A DNA stretch of 51,810 nt from Parvibaculum sp. (GCA_014359855.1 JACIYQ010000179.1:1-51810), one strand, 5' to 3'; shown: positions 32,824 through 41,121, counted from the stretch's first letter. Notes: a model not told the origin generated them from the letters alone. Numbers and translations are program-made.

Positions 32824-33657
32824 TCATCCTTTCCGGGTTGAATTGATCTTGGAGAGCAGCGCGCCGAGATCGGGCGGCTCGGTGACATCGAGACGGCCGC
32901 TGCGATCCTTCGCCGGCAGGCCGAAGGGATTGCCGGCGCGGCAGACGAGGCGGCGTTCTTCGCCGCGCTCGGGCTCATGCCGCCAGCCGTCCCCGTCGCG
33001 CGCGAACAGGCTCATGGTGATGACCTGATCGACGATGCCGGGAAGCTCGCGGCCGGCCTTGCCGCCTTCCATCTGCGGCTGCCAGGTCGTGCGGTTGAAC
33101 TCGTCGGTGACGCGTTCGAGGATGCCGACGAAGATCGCGGTCTTCGCCTGCGCGTGCTGCAGATGCTTGAGGAGACCGATGACCTCGCGCGCCAGCAGGC
33201 CGTAGGCGCCGCGCGTGTCGGGTTTGCCGGTCTTGTCGGAGAAAGCCTCGGGCCGGGTCTTCGCCCAGGCCATGGCCTGGCGCGTGAGATCGGTAATGCT
33301 GTCGACGAAGATGATGCGCTTGCCCGCGATCATCTGAACGAGATCCGGATAGCTCTCCCTGAGATGCTGGTAATGCGCCTCGGAGAAGAAGCCGCTCGGG
33401 TCGGCGGACGGATTGACCCCGCCGACGAGGCAGCCGATGTCGAGGGCGTCGGCGAAGGTGCGCACCGGGATGCTGTCGCCGGGCCAGTCCTGGACAGACT
33501 TCATGCCGGCCTCGAGGTCGATGCAAAGCGTCTCCGCCGGCGGCAGCGATTTCAGCAAGGACGTCTTGCCGACGCCGCTCGGACCGAAGATCGCCATGGT
33601 GGTCTTGGCGCCGGCCGCGGACAGCCGTTCGTCGGCGCTGACGATGCGCAGCGCCAT
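32824..33657 (-). CDS. Sak4-like RecA-fold recombination ATPase
   Basis: A 277-residue AAA/RecA-fold ATPase with Walker A FGPSGVGKTSLLK at residues 24-36, a conserved SLPPAETLCIDLEAG segment, Walker B KRIIFVDSITDL and a later IFVGILERVTDEFNR block. These match the phage Sak4 single-strand annealing recombinase family (AAA_24), which works with phage SSBs and nucleases. The SSB-like gene follows 6 nt downstream. The start has a one-base overlap with the previous stop (TGATG). Confidence 0.85.
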   Translation of the reverse strand: MALRIVSADERLSAAGAKTTMAIFGPSGVGKTSLLKSLPPAETLCIDLEAGMKSVQDWPGDSIPVRTFADALDIGCLVGGVNPSADPSGFFSEAHYQHLRESYPDLVQMIAGKRIIFVDSITDLTRQAMAWAKTRPEAFSDKTGKPDTRGAYGLLAREVIGLLKHLQHAQAKTAIFVGILERVTDEFNRTTWQPQMEGGKAGRELPGIVDQVITMSLFARDGDGWRHEPERGEERRLVCRAGNPFGLPAKDRSGRLDVTEPPDLGALLSKINSTRKG

Positions 33658-33956
33658 CAGCGGCCTCCAGCGTCGCGTGACGCCATATCAAGAGCGCACT
33701 CGCTTCCGCGCGCGCCCGCTTGCCGGGCAAGACCATAGAGTTTGCGCAGAGCGTGCAGGCGGTCGCCGACCGCGCTGAACTCGGCTTCGACACCCAGCAA
33801 GGCGAAGGCGATATCGTCGAGCGTGGCGTCCTCGATCGGCTTGACGACCTGTTCGCGGCGGATTTCGCCGAGCACGGGAATGACGATGGTGTCGGGCAGC
33901 GCTTCGAGCGCGTAGTGGCGCTTGCGGATCTCGGTCAGGGCAGCAGAGCTGGTCAT
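33657..33956 (-). CDS. Hypothetical protein in the recombination operon
   Basis: A 99-residue protein (EIRKRHYALEALPDTIVIPVLG, over two elements, then EDATLDDIAFALLGVEAEFSAVGDRLHALRKLYGLARQ, over helices). The C-terminus is basic and may be partly unstructured. The start overlaps the preceding stop in an ATGA and the end overlaps the ATPase start by one base. The family is not recognised. Its coupling suggests an accessory role to the recombinase. Confidence 0.62.
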   Translation of the reverse strand: MTSSAALTEIRKRHYALEALPDTIVIPVLGEIRREQVVKPIEDATLDDIAFALLGVEAEFSAVGDRLHALRKLYGLARQAGARGSECALDMASRDAGGR

Positions 33957-34447
33957 CGGGTATCCTCGGACTTGATGGTGAGACGGAAGGTCGGCTTGGC
34001 GGTCCGCACCGTGCGGGCGGCGGCGAAGGCCTCGCGGATGGCGGTGGGCCAGGCGGTGTATTTGCGCTCGGGGACCTTGAAGCCGATGTCGACGTAATCG
34101 GCCGGGTTCTCCCCGCCCGCACGGATCCGCTCGACGAGTGCGGCGAGCAGCGACTGGTCCCAGTCGACCTTCTTCGGGAGATCGGCCGCGACGACGACGG
34201 CGCCGTCCTCGAAACGGACGAGGCCGGTGTCCTTGCCCTCGGCCCGGCGCACCGTCGCTGCCGCGTCGGCGTAGCGAAGCGCGATCGCGCCTTCGAGCCA
34301 CTCCTTGAGCCGCTTGGCGGCATCCAGGGCGGCGTCGGCATCCTCCTGGAGCAGCGCCAGATGCTCCGCCGGAAGCTTTGCGATCTCGCCGACCGGCATG
34401 GTGCGGATGTCGTCGAGGCTGGGGCGGTTGCCGCGAGCTGGTGCCAT
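33953..34447 (-). CDS. Hypothetical phage protein
   Basis: A 164-residue protein with a helical first half (MPVGEIAKLPAEHLALLQEDADAALDAAKRLKEWLEGAI, over helices) and a charged second half that includes LVRFEDGAVVVAADLPKKVDWDQ and a TFRLTIKSED end. Proteins with this layout recur beside phage AAA ATPases. No motif identifies a reaction. It is linked by a one-base TGATG overlap at its start and ATGA at its end. Confidence 0.6.
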   Translation of the reverse strand: MAPARGNRPSLDDIRTMPVGEIAKLPAEHLALLQEDADAALDAAKRLKEWLEGAIALRYADAAATVRRAEGKDTGLVRFEDGAVVVAADLPKKVDWDQSLLAALVERIRAGGENPADYVDIGFKVPERKYTAWPTAIREAFAAARTVRTAKPTFRLTIKSEDTR

Positions 34448-34788
34448 CACGCCACCTCCGCCAACAGGAGTGTGGACAGCGAGACCGAGGCCTGCTTCGG
34501 CTTCGGGCGGGCGATGGCGAGATAGCTGTAATCGTCCGACCGGTGGCGACGCTGCACGAGATGGATCAGTCCGCGCTCGGCCGCCCACCAGGCGCGGCGC
34601 GCGACGCGGGCGAGTTCCGCCCGCTCCCGTTCGGCAAGGCGCGTGCCCTGCGGCATGGTATCGAGCGCGAGGAAGCCACGGTGATATTCGAGGATGTCGC
34701 CGGGTGCTGCCTGACCGACCCAGCCGCAGAGATCGATCTCGGTGAGCGGGTTCCGGACAGCGGGGAATCTGGATGCAATGACGTTCAT
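34447..34788 (-). CDS. Hypothetical phage protein
   Basis: A 113-residue protein, first ATG at 34788, with an aromatic N-terminal half (LTEIDLCGWVGQAAPGDILEYHRGF, over two elements, LALDTMPQGTRL) and a helical middle (LARVARRAWWAAERGLIHLVQRRH). The C-terminal end is hydrophobic (SLSTLLLAEVA). The family is not named with confidence. It is the second gene of the early operon, directly after the sigma-like factor. Confidence 0.6.
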   Translation of the reverse strand: MNVIASRFPAVRNPLTEIDLCGWVGQAAPGDILEYHRGFLALDTMPQGTRLAERERAELARVARRAWWAAERGLIHLVQRRHRSDDYSYLAIARPKPKQASVSLSTLLLAEVA

Positions 34789-34822
34789 GATGGGCTCCTA
34801 CTCACGCGCTCGCCGAACCGTC

Positions 34823-35398
34823 TCACGCGGCCCGGACACCGATCGCCGTCAGGGCAAGGCGGATGTCCTTGACGCGGCGGTAGAGGCTGCTGCGGGCGCC
34901 ATGGCCGCTCGCCGCAAGGCGATCGACGGTGGTCCGGGAGAGGGCTGCACAGAGAGCGCCGTCGGCGGGTTCGAGCGAGCCAAGACCGCGCTCGACATCG
35001 AGACGCTCCTCGGCGGTGGCGAACGCATCGACGGGCTGGCCGAAGAGCGCTGACAGCCCGTCGGCTTCGGCGATGAGGTCGCCGCGGGTCTGCCCGTCGC
35101 TCTCGGGAATGACCTCATCGAGCGAGATCGGCGCCGCGCCATACATCCGGCGCTCCCGCTTCACCTTGTTGGCGATGCGCGTCGCCCTGTTGGTGAGGAT
35201 GGCGCCCGCAAAGGCACCGAGCGTGCCACGATCAGCGTCGTAGGCGGGAAGCCGGGCGATCAGATCAACGAGCAGGTCCTGGCGGACATCGTCGAGATCG
35301 GCGCGAGGAAGCCGCAGCTGGCGGACGAGGCGGCGGGCCGCAATGTCCGCCTCATGAAGAAGGATCTGAAGGTCGTCTCGGGAAATCGAAGAGTGCAT
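34823..35398 (-). CDS. RNA polymerase sigma-70-like factor, ECF type
   Basis: A 191-residue protein. Residues about 10-85 match sigma region 2 (RQLRLPRADLDDVRQDLLVDL, LPAYDADRGTLGAFAGAIL, TNRATRIANKVKRERR), including a promoter-melting-type helix. A linker (PISLDEVIPESDG) leads to a C-terminal HTH-like end (LGSLEPADGALCAALSR, ARSSLYRRVKDIRLAL) resembling region 4. It leads the early operon, so it may direct host polymerase to phage promoters. No anti-sigma gene is seen. Confidence 0.68.
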   Translation of the reverse strand: MHSSISRDDLQILLHEADIAARRLVRQLRLPRADLDDVRQDLLVDLIARLPAYDADRGTLGAFAGAILTNRATRIANKVKRERRMYGAAPISLDEVIPESDGQTRGDLIAEADGLSALFGQPVDAFATAEERLDVERGLGSLEPADGALCAALSRTTVDRLAASGHGARSSLYRRVKDIRLALTAIGVRAA

Positions 35399-35588
35399 CG
35401 GTCAACGCCTCGGTCATCGTTCGTGATGTCCGCAGGTTGCCGATGCGCGCGCCAGGATAGGTGGGCACGACGTGGTGATGATGTGGGCGAAGTGTGGGTA
35501 CTTGGCCCGCGACCACCGGAGACTTCCTGCGATTGGCCGATATCCATCGGCGCCGCAGATTTGACTGACCGGTTAGGTGTTGCGCAGC

Positions 35589-36302
35589 TTATTTCGTTTG
35601 CAACGGTCGTCGGGTGATGTCCGAGAGGCTTCGCATCTGGCCGTTCTCGTCGAACCAGGTGGACACCCGCGCGATCTCCTCCTCGAACTCACCATCCGGG
35701 AACCAGCGCATGACGGTGGTGGGAGAAACCTTGAGAATTTTGGCGAGCATTCTGAAGCTTGGCTCGATCCCCCGTGCCTTGAGTTGACCACCGATGATGA
35801 TCGCGGACCATCGCTTCTGGTGAGCAGCGGACGCCTGTTCGTATTCGAGGTTGGATCCGCCCAAGCGCTCGCGGATCAGGACGATAAGATCCCTTGGGAT
35901 GTAAAGCTCATCAGTCCAGCTCAAGGAATCCAGCATGCATGCGATTAGCCAATTGATCAGCTTGTCAGGGACGACCAAACCGCGTCTCGTCAGGTGGGTC
36001 TGACCTGATCGGGCGAGATCCCGAGCTTCAATCATTCTTTCCATGATCTGCAACGAGAGCGCACTTATCGCCTCAGGGTCTGCATCCAAGACGCCGGCAA
36101 CAATTTGAAGGTCGAAGCCGAACTTTCTGAGTTCAGGCTCCATGAACATCAGTTGGTCCATCCCGCCGACAACAGAGACTTCGATTTCGGCGTCCGGGTT
36201 TTCGCGCCGCAGCTTTACATAGTGCTCAATTGTCGGATCGTTCTTGTAGGATCGGCTAATGGCGTTGAAACCACCGCCTTCATCGGTGCCGAAATCGGCC
36301 AC
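35589..36302 (-). CDS. Protein C of a three-gene unknown operon, C-terminal HTH
   Basis: A 237-residue protein of unrecognised family. The N-terminus (RSYKNDPTIEHYVKLRRENP) and a central helical region (ALSLQIMERMIEARDLAR) precede a C-terminal helix-turn-helix-like block (FRMLAKILKVSPTTVMRWF), then an acidic end. It lies 28 nt after gene B and probably shares its transcript. The helix-turn-helix suggests DNA binding. It is not a standard CI or Cro; no peptidase domain or dimerisation motif is recognised. Confidence 0.7.
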   Translation of the reverse strand: MADFGTDEGGGFNAISRSYKNDPTIEHYVKLRRENPDAEIEVSVVGGMDQLMFMEPELRKFGFDLQIVAGVLDADPEAISALSLQIMERMIEARDLARSGQTHLTRRGLVVPDKLINWLIACMLDSLSWTDELYIPRDLIVLIRERLGGSNLEYEQASAAHQKRWSAIIIGGQLKARGIEPSFRMLAKILKVSPTTVMRWFPDGEFEEEIARVSTWFDENGQMRSLSDITRRPLQTK

Positions 36303-36330
36303 GCTTCCCTCCTGCTGCGTTCACCAGCGG

Positions 36331-37311
36331 CTACTTGATCAATTCGATTTCCTCCGGAGGCAGAGCCAGCCGGTAGCCGTTCGGATTTCGCCGATTCTCG
36401 ATCAATGCGCGTACGGACGTGGCATCCGTACTTCCGCGAGCCAGCGCATCCCGAAGCGCGCGCACGGGTTCGCGCACCTGCGACGAAATCCTATGGATGC
36501 TCGCTCCCCAGATGTGCGCTTCGATCGCACGATTCTCGACGATAGCGGGCGACTTCAACGCATGCTCCGCCAGAAAGACCAACAGTTGGAATTCCTGATC
36601 GGATAGGGTTTTGGGCGTTCCGTCGAGAGATACGGTCTTTGCGGCGCGTTGAATCACCAATCGGGGCGCCAAGCTCGGTTGCGATTCCAGTTTGGACTGA
36701 TCGATGGCCAATCCAGGTGCAGCTCCATCGCAAGCAATGCAGTGCGATACATCGACAACATGAAGCCCCGCGTCGACCAAGCGCGCCCGGTCATCTGCAG
36801 CCATCGCCGGCGCGATCACCGTGAAGGGCGATGACCGGGCGAGCGAACGCATCAGGCCAATCAATCCCGGTTGAAGCGCTGCATCCTGCGACAGTGCGAG
36901 GAACAGCGCCCGCTGGTTCGATGTTTCCCCCAGATGCCAGACACCGGTCGCGACCGGCGCCGGCTCGCCACCGAACCCGGACGCCATGGCGATTTCGCGG
37001 ACCAGCGCGGAGGGATGAATCCGAAAGCTCCGCAGATCGTCATCGCCGAGAACGGCGTCGCTGCGCCGGTCCGTCGGGCAAACCGCGATGTGTTGCCCAT
37101 TGACCTGCTGGACAGGCCGCGCGTCGAGACCGCAATCACAGGCTGGGCACACATCCCACTCTGTTGCTGGCGCCTGCTCGACCAGGACGCCGTGATCGAG
37201 CAGCCGCTCGAAATCGCGCCCGGCATGAGGCGCCGCCTCTCGGCCCCAAAGGATTGCGGGATCGCCCGTCTCACTCAGCCGCAACAGCAGCCTGGGCAGC
37301 GTCTCGGTCAT
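36331..37311 (-). CDS. Protein B of a three-gene unknown operon, Zn-ribbon plus winged helix
   Basis: A 326-residue protein. An N-terminal domain contains a four-cysteine pattern (VCPACDCG near residue 55, then IAVCP near 78). Residues about 225-320 look like an OmpR/PhoB-type winged helix (VSLDGTPKTLSDQEFQLLVFLAEH, over two elements, IEAHIWGASIHRISSQVREPVRALRD and NPNGYRL at the wing). The middle includes two more cysteines (SHCIACDG near 185). No response-regulator receiver domain is seen. The start lies inside the end of gene A (41 nt overlap), so the two are likely co-translated. Confidence 0.7.
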   Translation of the reverse strand: MTETLPRLLLRLSETGDPAILWGREAAPHAGRDFERLLDHGVLVEQAPATEWDVCPACDCGLDARPVQQVNGQHIAVCPTDRRSDAVLGDDDLRSFRIHPSALVREIAMASGFGGEPAPVATGVWHLGETSNQRALFLALSQDAALQPGLIGLMRSLARSSPFTVIAPAMAADDRARLVDAGLHVVDVSHCIACDGAAPGLAIDQSKLESQPSLAPRLVIQRAAKTVSLDGTPKTLSDQEFQLLVFLAEHALKSPAIVENRAIEAHIWGASIHRISSQVREPVRALRDALARGSTDATSVRALIENRRNPNGYRLALPPEEIELIK

Positions 37312-38518
37312 TGAGCAGTCCGTTGCGGCGAAGGAGCGTCATGATCCGGCCCTCGAACTGCTGACGCTTGAACATGGCGTGTGCCGGCGGCTTCAGCTTG
37401 ACGGTCACCTTCTTCGCCGACTTGCCGCCGGTCGCGAAATGGACGCGGATGACGATGTGGTTGAGGCGCCAATCCGACCCGAGACTAGCGCCCCGCATCA
37501 TCTCGCCCAACCTGGCCAGGGCATTGTCGCGTCCGTCGCGCGCAACATAGGAGTAGAAGGTTCGTGTCTCGCCGGTCTTCGGATCGGCGCCGACGCGGTC
37601 GACCTGGACCTCGGTGATCTGGACCCGCTGGATGCCCGGATCGAAATCATGGTTGAACGCGAAGCCGAAGCCCGCGCGCTGCACCGGGTCGAGCGTGTAG
37701 AGGTTCTGGGCGTCGTCGCCGGCGAAGAATTCGGGTTTTCCGAGAATCTTGTGGGCGAACAGTTCCGCGAGGTCGCCGCGACGCGCCTTGGCGATGCCGC
37801 CGATCTTCAACAGGCCCGTCGTTGAGTTGTAGGACAGCACCGCGTGTTCGGCGGCGCGGAAGCTGATTACTCGCTTCTGGTCCTTTTGCAGGACATCGGT
37901 CGTGGTGATCGGAGAACCGTGCTCGATCACCAGAACGAGTTCGTCGGCATCGTCATACCAGCCGGCGCGGCAATAGTTGCTGCGGAGATCCTGTTCGAAC
38001 ATCGCGGCGGCGGCGGTTTCAAATTCGGCCTTTGCGCGATCGTCCATGATCGCCTCGACGCCTTCGTCGCGGCCTACGAACTCGGCGAGCGACGTGCGCG
38101 CCATGAGCGCCATCATGTCCGACGCGGCGTCAAAAACGTCGGGATGATCGAGGAAGACGCGCAGGGCGACGTGCTTGGGATCCTGGTGAACCTCCGGCTC
38201 GTCATCCTTCGCTTCGGGTGTCACGCGGATCCCGAGCCGCGCGGCCTGCTGAAGAATAATGTCGAGGCCTGCCGCGTTACCGATCTCCGCGATCCGGTGC
38301 AGGTCGGCGACGAGTCCTTCCGGGTAGTTCTCCTCCGGGCCTGCGAAGAAATCCTGGACGGCGCTGCGTGCCTCGTCCTGCGCGGCCTCGTTCCTGAAGA
38401 TCCCAAGGTCCAGCCCGTTCAGGGCATCGCCGTGGCGCTCGAACAGGCGGCCCAGCAGGCCGAGATCGACGGTTCGGGTAAACTTGGGATTGACGAATTT
38501 CTTCAGGTTCTTAGCCAT
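37271..38518 (-). CDS. Protein A of a three-gene unknown operon
   Basis: A 415-residue protein of unrecognised family. Residues 1-110 are helical (LGLLGRLFERHGDALNGLDL and VADLHRIAEIGNAAGLDIIL). From about 130 it has long alpha/beta segments (MALMARTSLAEFVG, YDDADELVLVIEHGSPITTTD, FRAAEHAVLSYNSTTGLLKIGG). Further beta-rich parts follow (RVQITEVQVDRVG, LNHIVIRVHFATGGKSAKKVTVKLKP, split over strands). No nuclease, NTPase or transmembrane signature is seen. It is the first gene of the operon, 152 nt from the divergent recombinase cassette, with an operator-like palindrome upstream. Confidence 0.72.
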   Translation of the reverse strand: MAKNLKKFVNPKFTRTVDLGLLGRLFERHGDALNGLDLGIFRNEAAQDEARSAVQDFFAGPEENYPEGLVADLHRIAEIGNAAGLDIILQQAARLGIRVTPEAKDDEPEVHQDPKHVALRVFLDHPDVFDAASDMMALMARTSLAEFVGRDEGVEAIMDDRAKAEFETAAAAMFEQDLRSNYCRAGWYDDADELVLVIEHGSPITTTDVLQKDQKRVISFRAAEHAVLSYNSTTGLLKIGGIAKARRGDLAELFAHKILGKPEFFAGDDAQNLYTLDPVQRAGFGFAFNHDFDPGIQRVQITEVQVDRVGADPKTGETRTFYSYVARDGRDNALARLGEMMRGASLGSDWRLNHIVIRVHFATGGKSAKKVTVKLKPPAHAMFKRQQFEGRIMTLLRRNGLLNDRDAAQAAVAAE

Positions 38519-38540
38519 CTCAGCCGCCCATAATTGCCTC

Positions 38541-38574
38541 GCATTTGTTCATCTTACGTTCTTATCGCAAATGC
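38541..38574. promoter_or_regulatory. Operator-like inverted repeat upstream of protein A
   Basis: GCATTTG at 38541-38547 and CAAATGC at 38568-38574 form a perfect seven-base inverted repeat around a 20 nt AT-rich spacer. It begins 22 nt upstream of the start of gene A, where a repressor of that operon would bind. Two operon products carry DNA-binding domains, so autoregulation is a natural guess. No clear -35/-10 pair was recognised. Confidence 0.48.
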
Positions 38575-38637
38575 CTAGCGGAGTCGATTCAAAAGCCATC
38601 GCCTTGGGACGGATCGTCCACACCGTGAGTAGAGGCC

Positions 38638-38655
38638 AAGGGAATCCAATCCCTT
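38638..38655. promoter_or_regulatory. Second palindrome upstream of recombinase cassette
   Basis: AAGGGA (38638-38643) and TCCCTT (38650-38655) are a perfect six-base inverted repeat with a six-base spacer, just before the small first gene of the recombinase cassette. It may be a protein site controlling the cassette or part of a recombination site. Evidence is the symmetry only. Confidence 0.35.
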
Positions 38656-38669
38656 AGGTGACCTCTGCG

Positions 38670-38879
38670 ATGGACATGCCGAACCCGATCCACCCCTGGA
38701 ATATGACGCCGGACGAGCGAATCGGGGAGGTCTGCAGGATTCTTGCGCGCGGGCTGGTTCGGCTCAAGGCACGCCAGTCAAGGCAAGTATCTGGCGACCG
38801 CGGAGAAAGTTGCCTTCACTTCCCGCCCGACCGGAGCGGTCATGGAACTCCAATTTGCAAAGGAGACGCACGACCATGA
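38670..38879 (+). CDS. Small conserved protein of the recombinase cassette
   Basis: A 69-residue protein (IHPWNMTPDERIGEVCRILARGLVRLKARQ over two elements, then a Ser/Gly/Asp-rich end). Its LARGLxRLKARQS helix is typical of small proteins found before DUF2924 and a serine recombinase in rhizobial islands. Its stop overlaps the DUF2924 start in an ATGA. Possible starts are GTG 38658, ATG 38670 or ATG 38676; 38670 is a compromise. Function unknown. Confidence 0.62.
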   Translation: MDMPNPIHPWNMTPDERIGEVCRILARGLVRLKARQSRQVSGDRGESCLHFPPDRSGHGTPICKGDARP

Positions 38880-39322
38880 CAGAAAACATCCTGTCCCGGC
38901 TGGCCGCGCTGAAGACCACGCCGACGCCCGACCTCAAGAAGCAGTGGCGCGAACTCTTCGACACGGAGGCGCCGCCTTACAATCGGCGCTTCCTCGAAAG
39001 CCGGCTCGCCTATCGGATCCAGGAATTGGCTTATGGCGGTTTGAAACCGGCGACCATCGAACGCCTCGAGGCCTTGGGCGAGCAACTCGACGGCGGCAAC
39101 ATCGTGCTGCGCCGGATCCGCGCCGACGACAAGCCGATCGCCGGCACGCGGCTGATCCGCGAATGGCAGGGCGTCGAGCACACGGTCACGGTGCTGAACG
39201 ACGGTTATGAATGGCAAGGGCGTCCCTACCGCTCGCTCTCCGCCATCGCGCGCGCCATCACCGGGACGCGCTGGAACGGCTGGGTCTTTTTCGGCCTCAA
39301 GAACCGGCGAGGCCAAGCATGA
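38876..39322 (+). CDS. DUF2924 family protein
   Basis: A 148-residue DUF2924 protein. Family features are the LKKQWRELFDTEAPPYNRRFLESRLAYRIQELAYG run, here spanning several elements, then TRLIREWQGVEHTVTVLNDG and a YRSLSAIARAITGTRWNGWVFFGL end. The last part is a typical DUF2924 C-terminal fold that may bind DNA. It is always found next to phage-type recombinases in these bacteria. Overlaps on both sides (ATGA) support one unit. A recombination accessory is the likely role. Confidence 0.88.
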   Translation: MTENILSRLAALKTTPTPDLKKQWRELFDTEAPPYNRRFLESRLAYRIQELAYGGLKPATIERLEALGEQLDGGNIVLRRIRADDKPIAGTRLIREWQGVEHTVTVLNDGYEWQGRPYRSLSAIARAITGTRWNGWVFFGLKNRRGQA

Positions 39323-40650
39323 CGAAATCGCCCGCATCCGCCAAATCCATCCGAAAGCTGCGCTGCGCGGTCTATACGCGCAAGTCGACGGAAGAAGGGC
39401 TGGAGATGGAGTTCAACAGCCTCGATGCCCAGCGCGAGGCCTGCGAAGCGTATATCGCCAGCCAGAAGCCCGAAGGCTGGGTGCTCTATCCTGAGTCCTA
39501 TGATGACGGCGGCTTCTCGGGCGGGACGCTGGACCGGCCTGCGCTGAAGCGCCTGCTCGCCGACATCGAGGACGGCCGGATCGACGTGGTCGTCGTCTAC
39601 AAGATCGACCGGCTCAGCCGCTCGCTGATGGATTTCGCGAAGCTCGTCGAGGTGTTCGATCGCGGCGGGGTCACCTTCGTCAGCGTGACCCAGTCGTTCA
39701 ACACGACGACGTCCATGGGGCGGCTGACGCTCAACATCCTGCTCAGCTTCGCCCAGTTCGAGCGCGAGGTGATCGGCGAGCGCATCCGCGACAAGATCGC
39801 CGCCTCGCGCAAACGCGGCATGTGGATGGGCGGCTTCGTGCCGCTCGGCTACGAGGTCAGGGACCGCAAGCTGGTGATCAATGATGCCGAGGCCGCGACG
39901 GTCCGAATGATCTTCGAGCGCTTCGTCGAGGTGGGTTCGGCGACCGCGTTGGCCCGGGCGCTCGCGGCCGAGGGCGTGCGGACGCGGCGCGGACGGCTCG
40001 TCGACAAGGGCTTCCTCTACAAGCTGCTCAACAACCGGGTCTATATCGGCGACGTCGTGCACAAGGGGACGGCCTATCCCGGCGAGCACGAAGCCATCAT
40101 CACGCGCGCCTTTTGGGACAAGGTGCACGGAATCCTGCGCGAAAGCCCGAGGATGCGCGCGGGCCGGACACGGGCCGCGACCCCGGCTCTTCTGAAGGGC
40201 CTCATCTTCGGGCCGACCGGCTGCGCCATGACGCCGACGCACACGCGGCGCGGCGACAAGCTCTACCGCTACTACGTCAGCCAGTCGGTTCTGAAGCGCG
40301 GCGCCGATGCTTGCCCGGTGGGACGCGTGCCCGCCGCCGAGATCGAGGGCGCGGTGGTCGACCAACTACGCGGCCTCCTTCGTGCCCCGGAGGTGATCGT
40401 CGGCACATGGCGGTCGGCGCGACCCGAGATCGACGGTTTGTCCGAGGCCGAGGTGAGGGACGCGCTCGAAGGGCTCGACCCGCTGTGGGACGAGCTGTTC
40501 CCCGCCGAGCAGGCCCGCATCGTCCAGCTCCTCGTGGAGCGCGTCGAGGTCGGACAGGGAGGCGTCGATATCCGCCTCCGCGTCGATGGGCTGGCTCGTC
40601 TGGTTCATGAGCTTGGCGGCATGGCCGACGATCCGCGGAGGGCAGCATGA
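39319..40650 (+). CDS. Large serine recombinase
   Basis: A 443-residue resolvase-family recombinase. The catalytic N-terminal domain begins CAVYTRKSTEEG, with the nucleophilic Ser within YTRKST, and continues with IDRLSRSLMDFAKLVE and the SFAQFEREVIGERIRDKI helix. A recombinase domain (PLGYEVRDRKLVINDAEAATVRMIFERF, over two elements, then KLLNNRVYIGDVVHKG) and a C-terminal zinc-ribbon-like domain (ending in a GADACPVGRVPA element) follow. It is probably the integrase/excisionase of this island or prophage. No tyrosine integrase is visible in the window. Confidence 0.9.
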   Translation: MTKSPASAKSIRKLRCAVYTRKSTEEGLEMEFNSLDAQREACEAYIASQKPEGWVLYPESYDDGGFSGGTLDRPALKRLLADIEDGRIDVVVVYKIDRLSRSLMDFAKLVEVFDRGGVTFVSVTQSFNTTTSMGRLTLNILLSFAQFEREVIGERIRDKIAASRKRGMWMGGFVPLGYEVRDRKLVINDAEAATVRMIFERFVEVGSATALARALAAEGVRTRRGRLVDKGFLYKLLNNRVYIGDVVHKGTAYPGEHEAIITRAFWDKVHGILRESPRMRAGRTRAATPALLKGLIFGPTGCAMTPTHTRRGDKLYRYYVSQSVLKRGADACPVGRVPAAEIEGAVVDQLRGLLRAPEVIVGTWRSARPEIDGLSEAEVRDALEGLDPLWDELFPAEQARIVQLLVERVEVGQGGVDIRLRVDGLARLVHELGGMADDPRRAA

Positions 40651-41075
40651 GAGCCGGCGACGCCGCCACCGATGACGGGCGCACGCTGACGGTCCGTGTT
40701 CCCCTGACCCTCCGGAAGCGCGGCGGGCGCAAGCAGGTGGTCATGCCCGACGGGGCGTGTTGGGGCCAGCCCCGCCCGCGCGTCGACAACACCATGGTGA
40801 AGGCGATCGCCCGAGCCCACCGCTGGAAGCGGCTCATGGAGAGCGGCCGATTCGCCTCGGTGACCGAGCTGGCCGAAGCGGAGAAGATCAACCAGTCCTA
40901 TCTGTGCCGGGTTCTGCGTCTGGCCCTGCTCGCCCCGGACATCGTCGAGGCGATTCTCGACGGAAGGCAGCCATCAACCTGGCAGCTCGAACTACTCCTC
41001 AAGCCGTTTCCTAGCGATTGGTCGGCGCAGCGGGCAGCGCTGGCCTCAGAACATAAATATGAATCAAAGACTTAG
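40647..41075 (+). CDS. HTH protein of the recombinase cassette
   Basis: A 142-residue protein. It has a basic N-terminal segment (VPLTLRKRGGRKQVVMPDG) and a C-terminal HTH block (FASVTELAEAEKINQSYLCRVLRLALLAPDIVEAILDG, over helices). This family regularly follows serine recombinases of this type. The start overlaps the recombinase stop in an ATGA. It may be a directionality factor or a regulator of the recombinase; neither is shown. Confidence 0.78.
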   Translation: MRAGDAATDDGRTLTVRVPLTLRKRGGRKQVVMPDGACWGQPRPRVDNTMVKAIARAHRWKRLMESGRFASVTELAEAEKINQSYLCRVLRLALLAPDIVEAILDGRQPSTWQLELLLKPFPSDWSAQRAALASEHKYESKT

Positions 41076-41121
41076 CAGCATACGCCTGCGCCAAGCCCCC
41101 ACCTTTTGCGCGCTTTTTACG

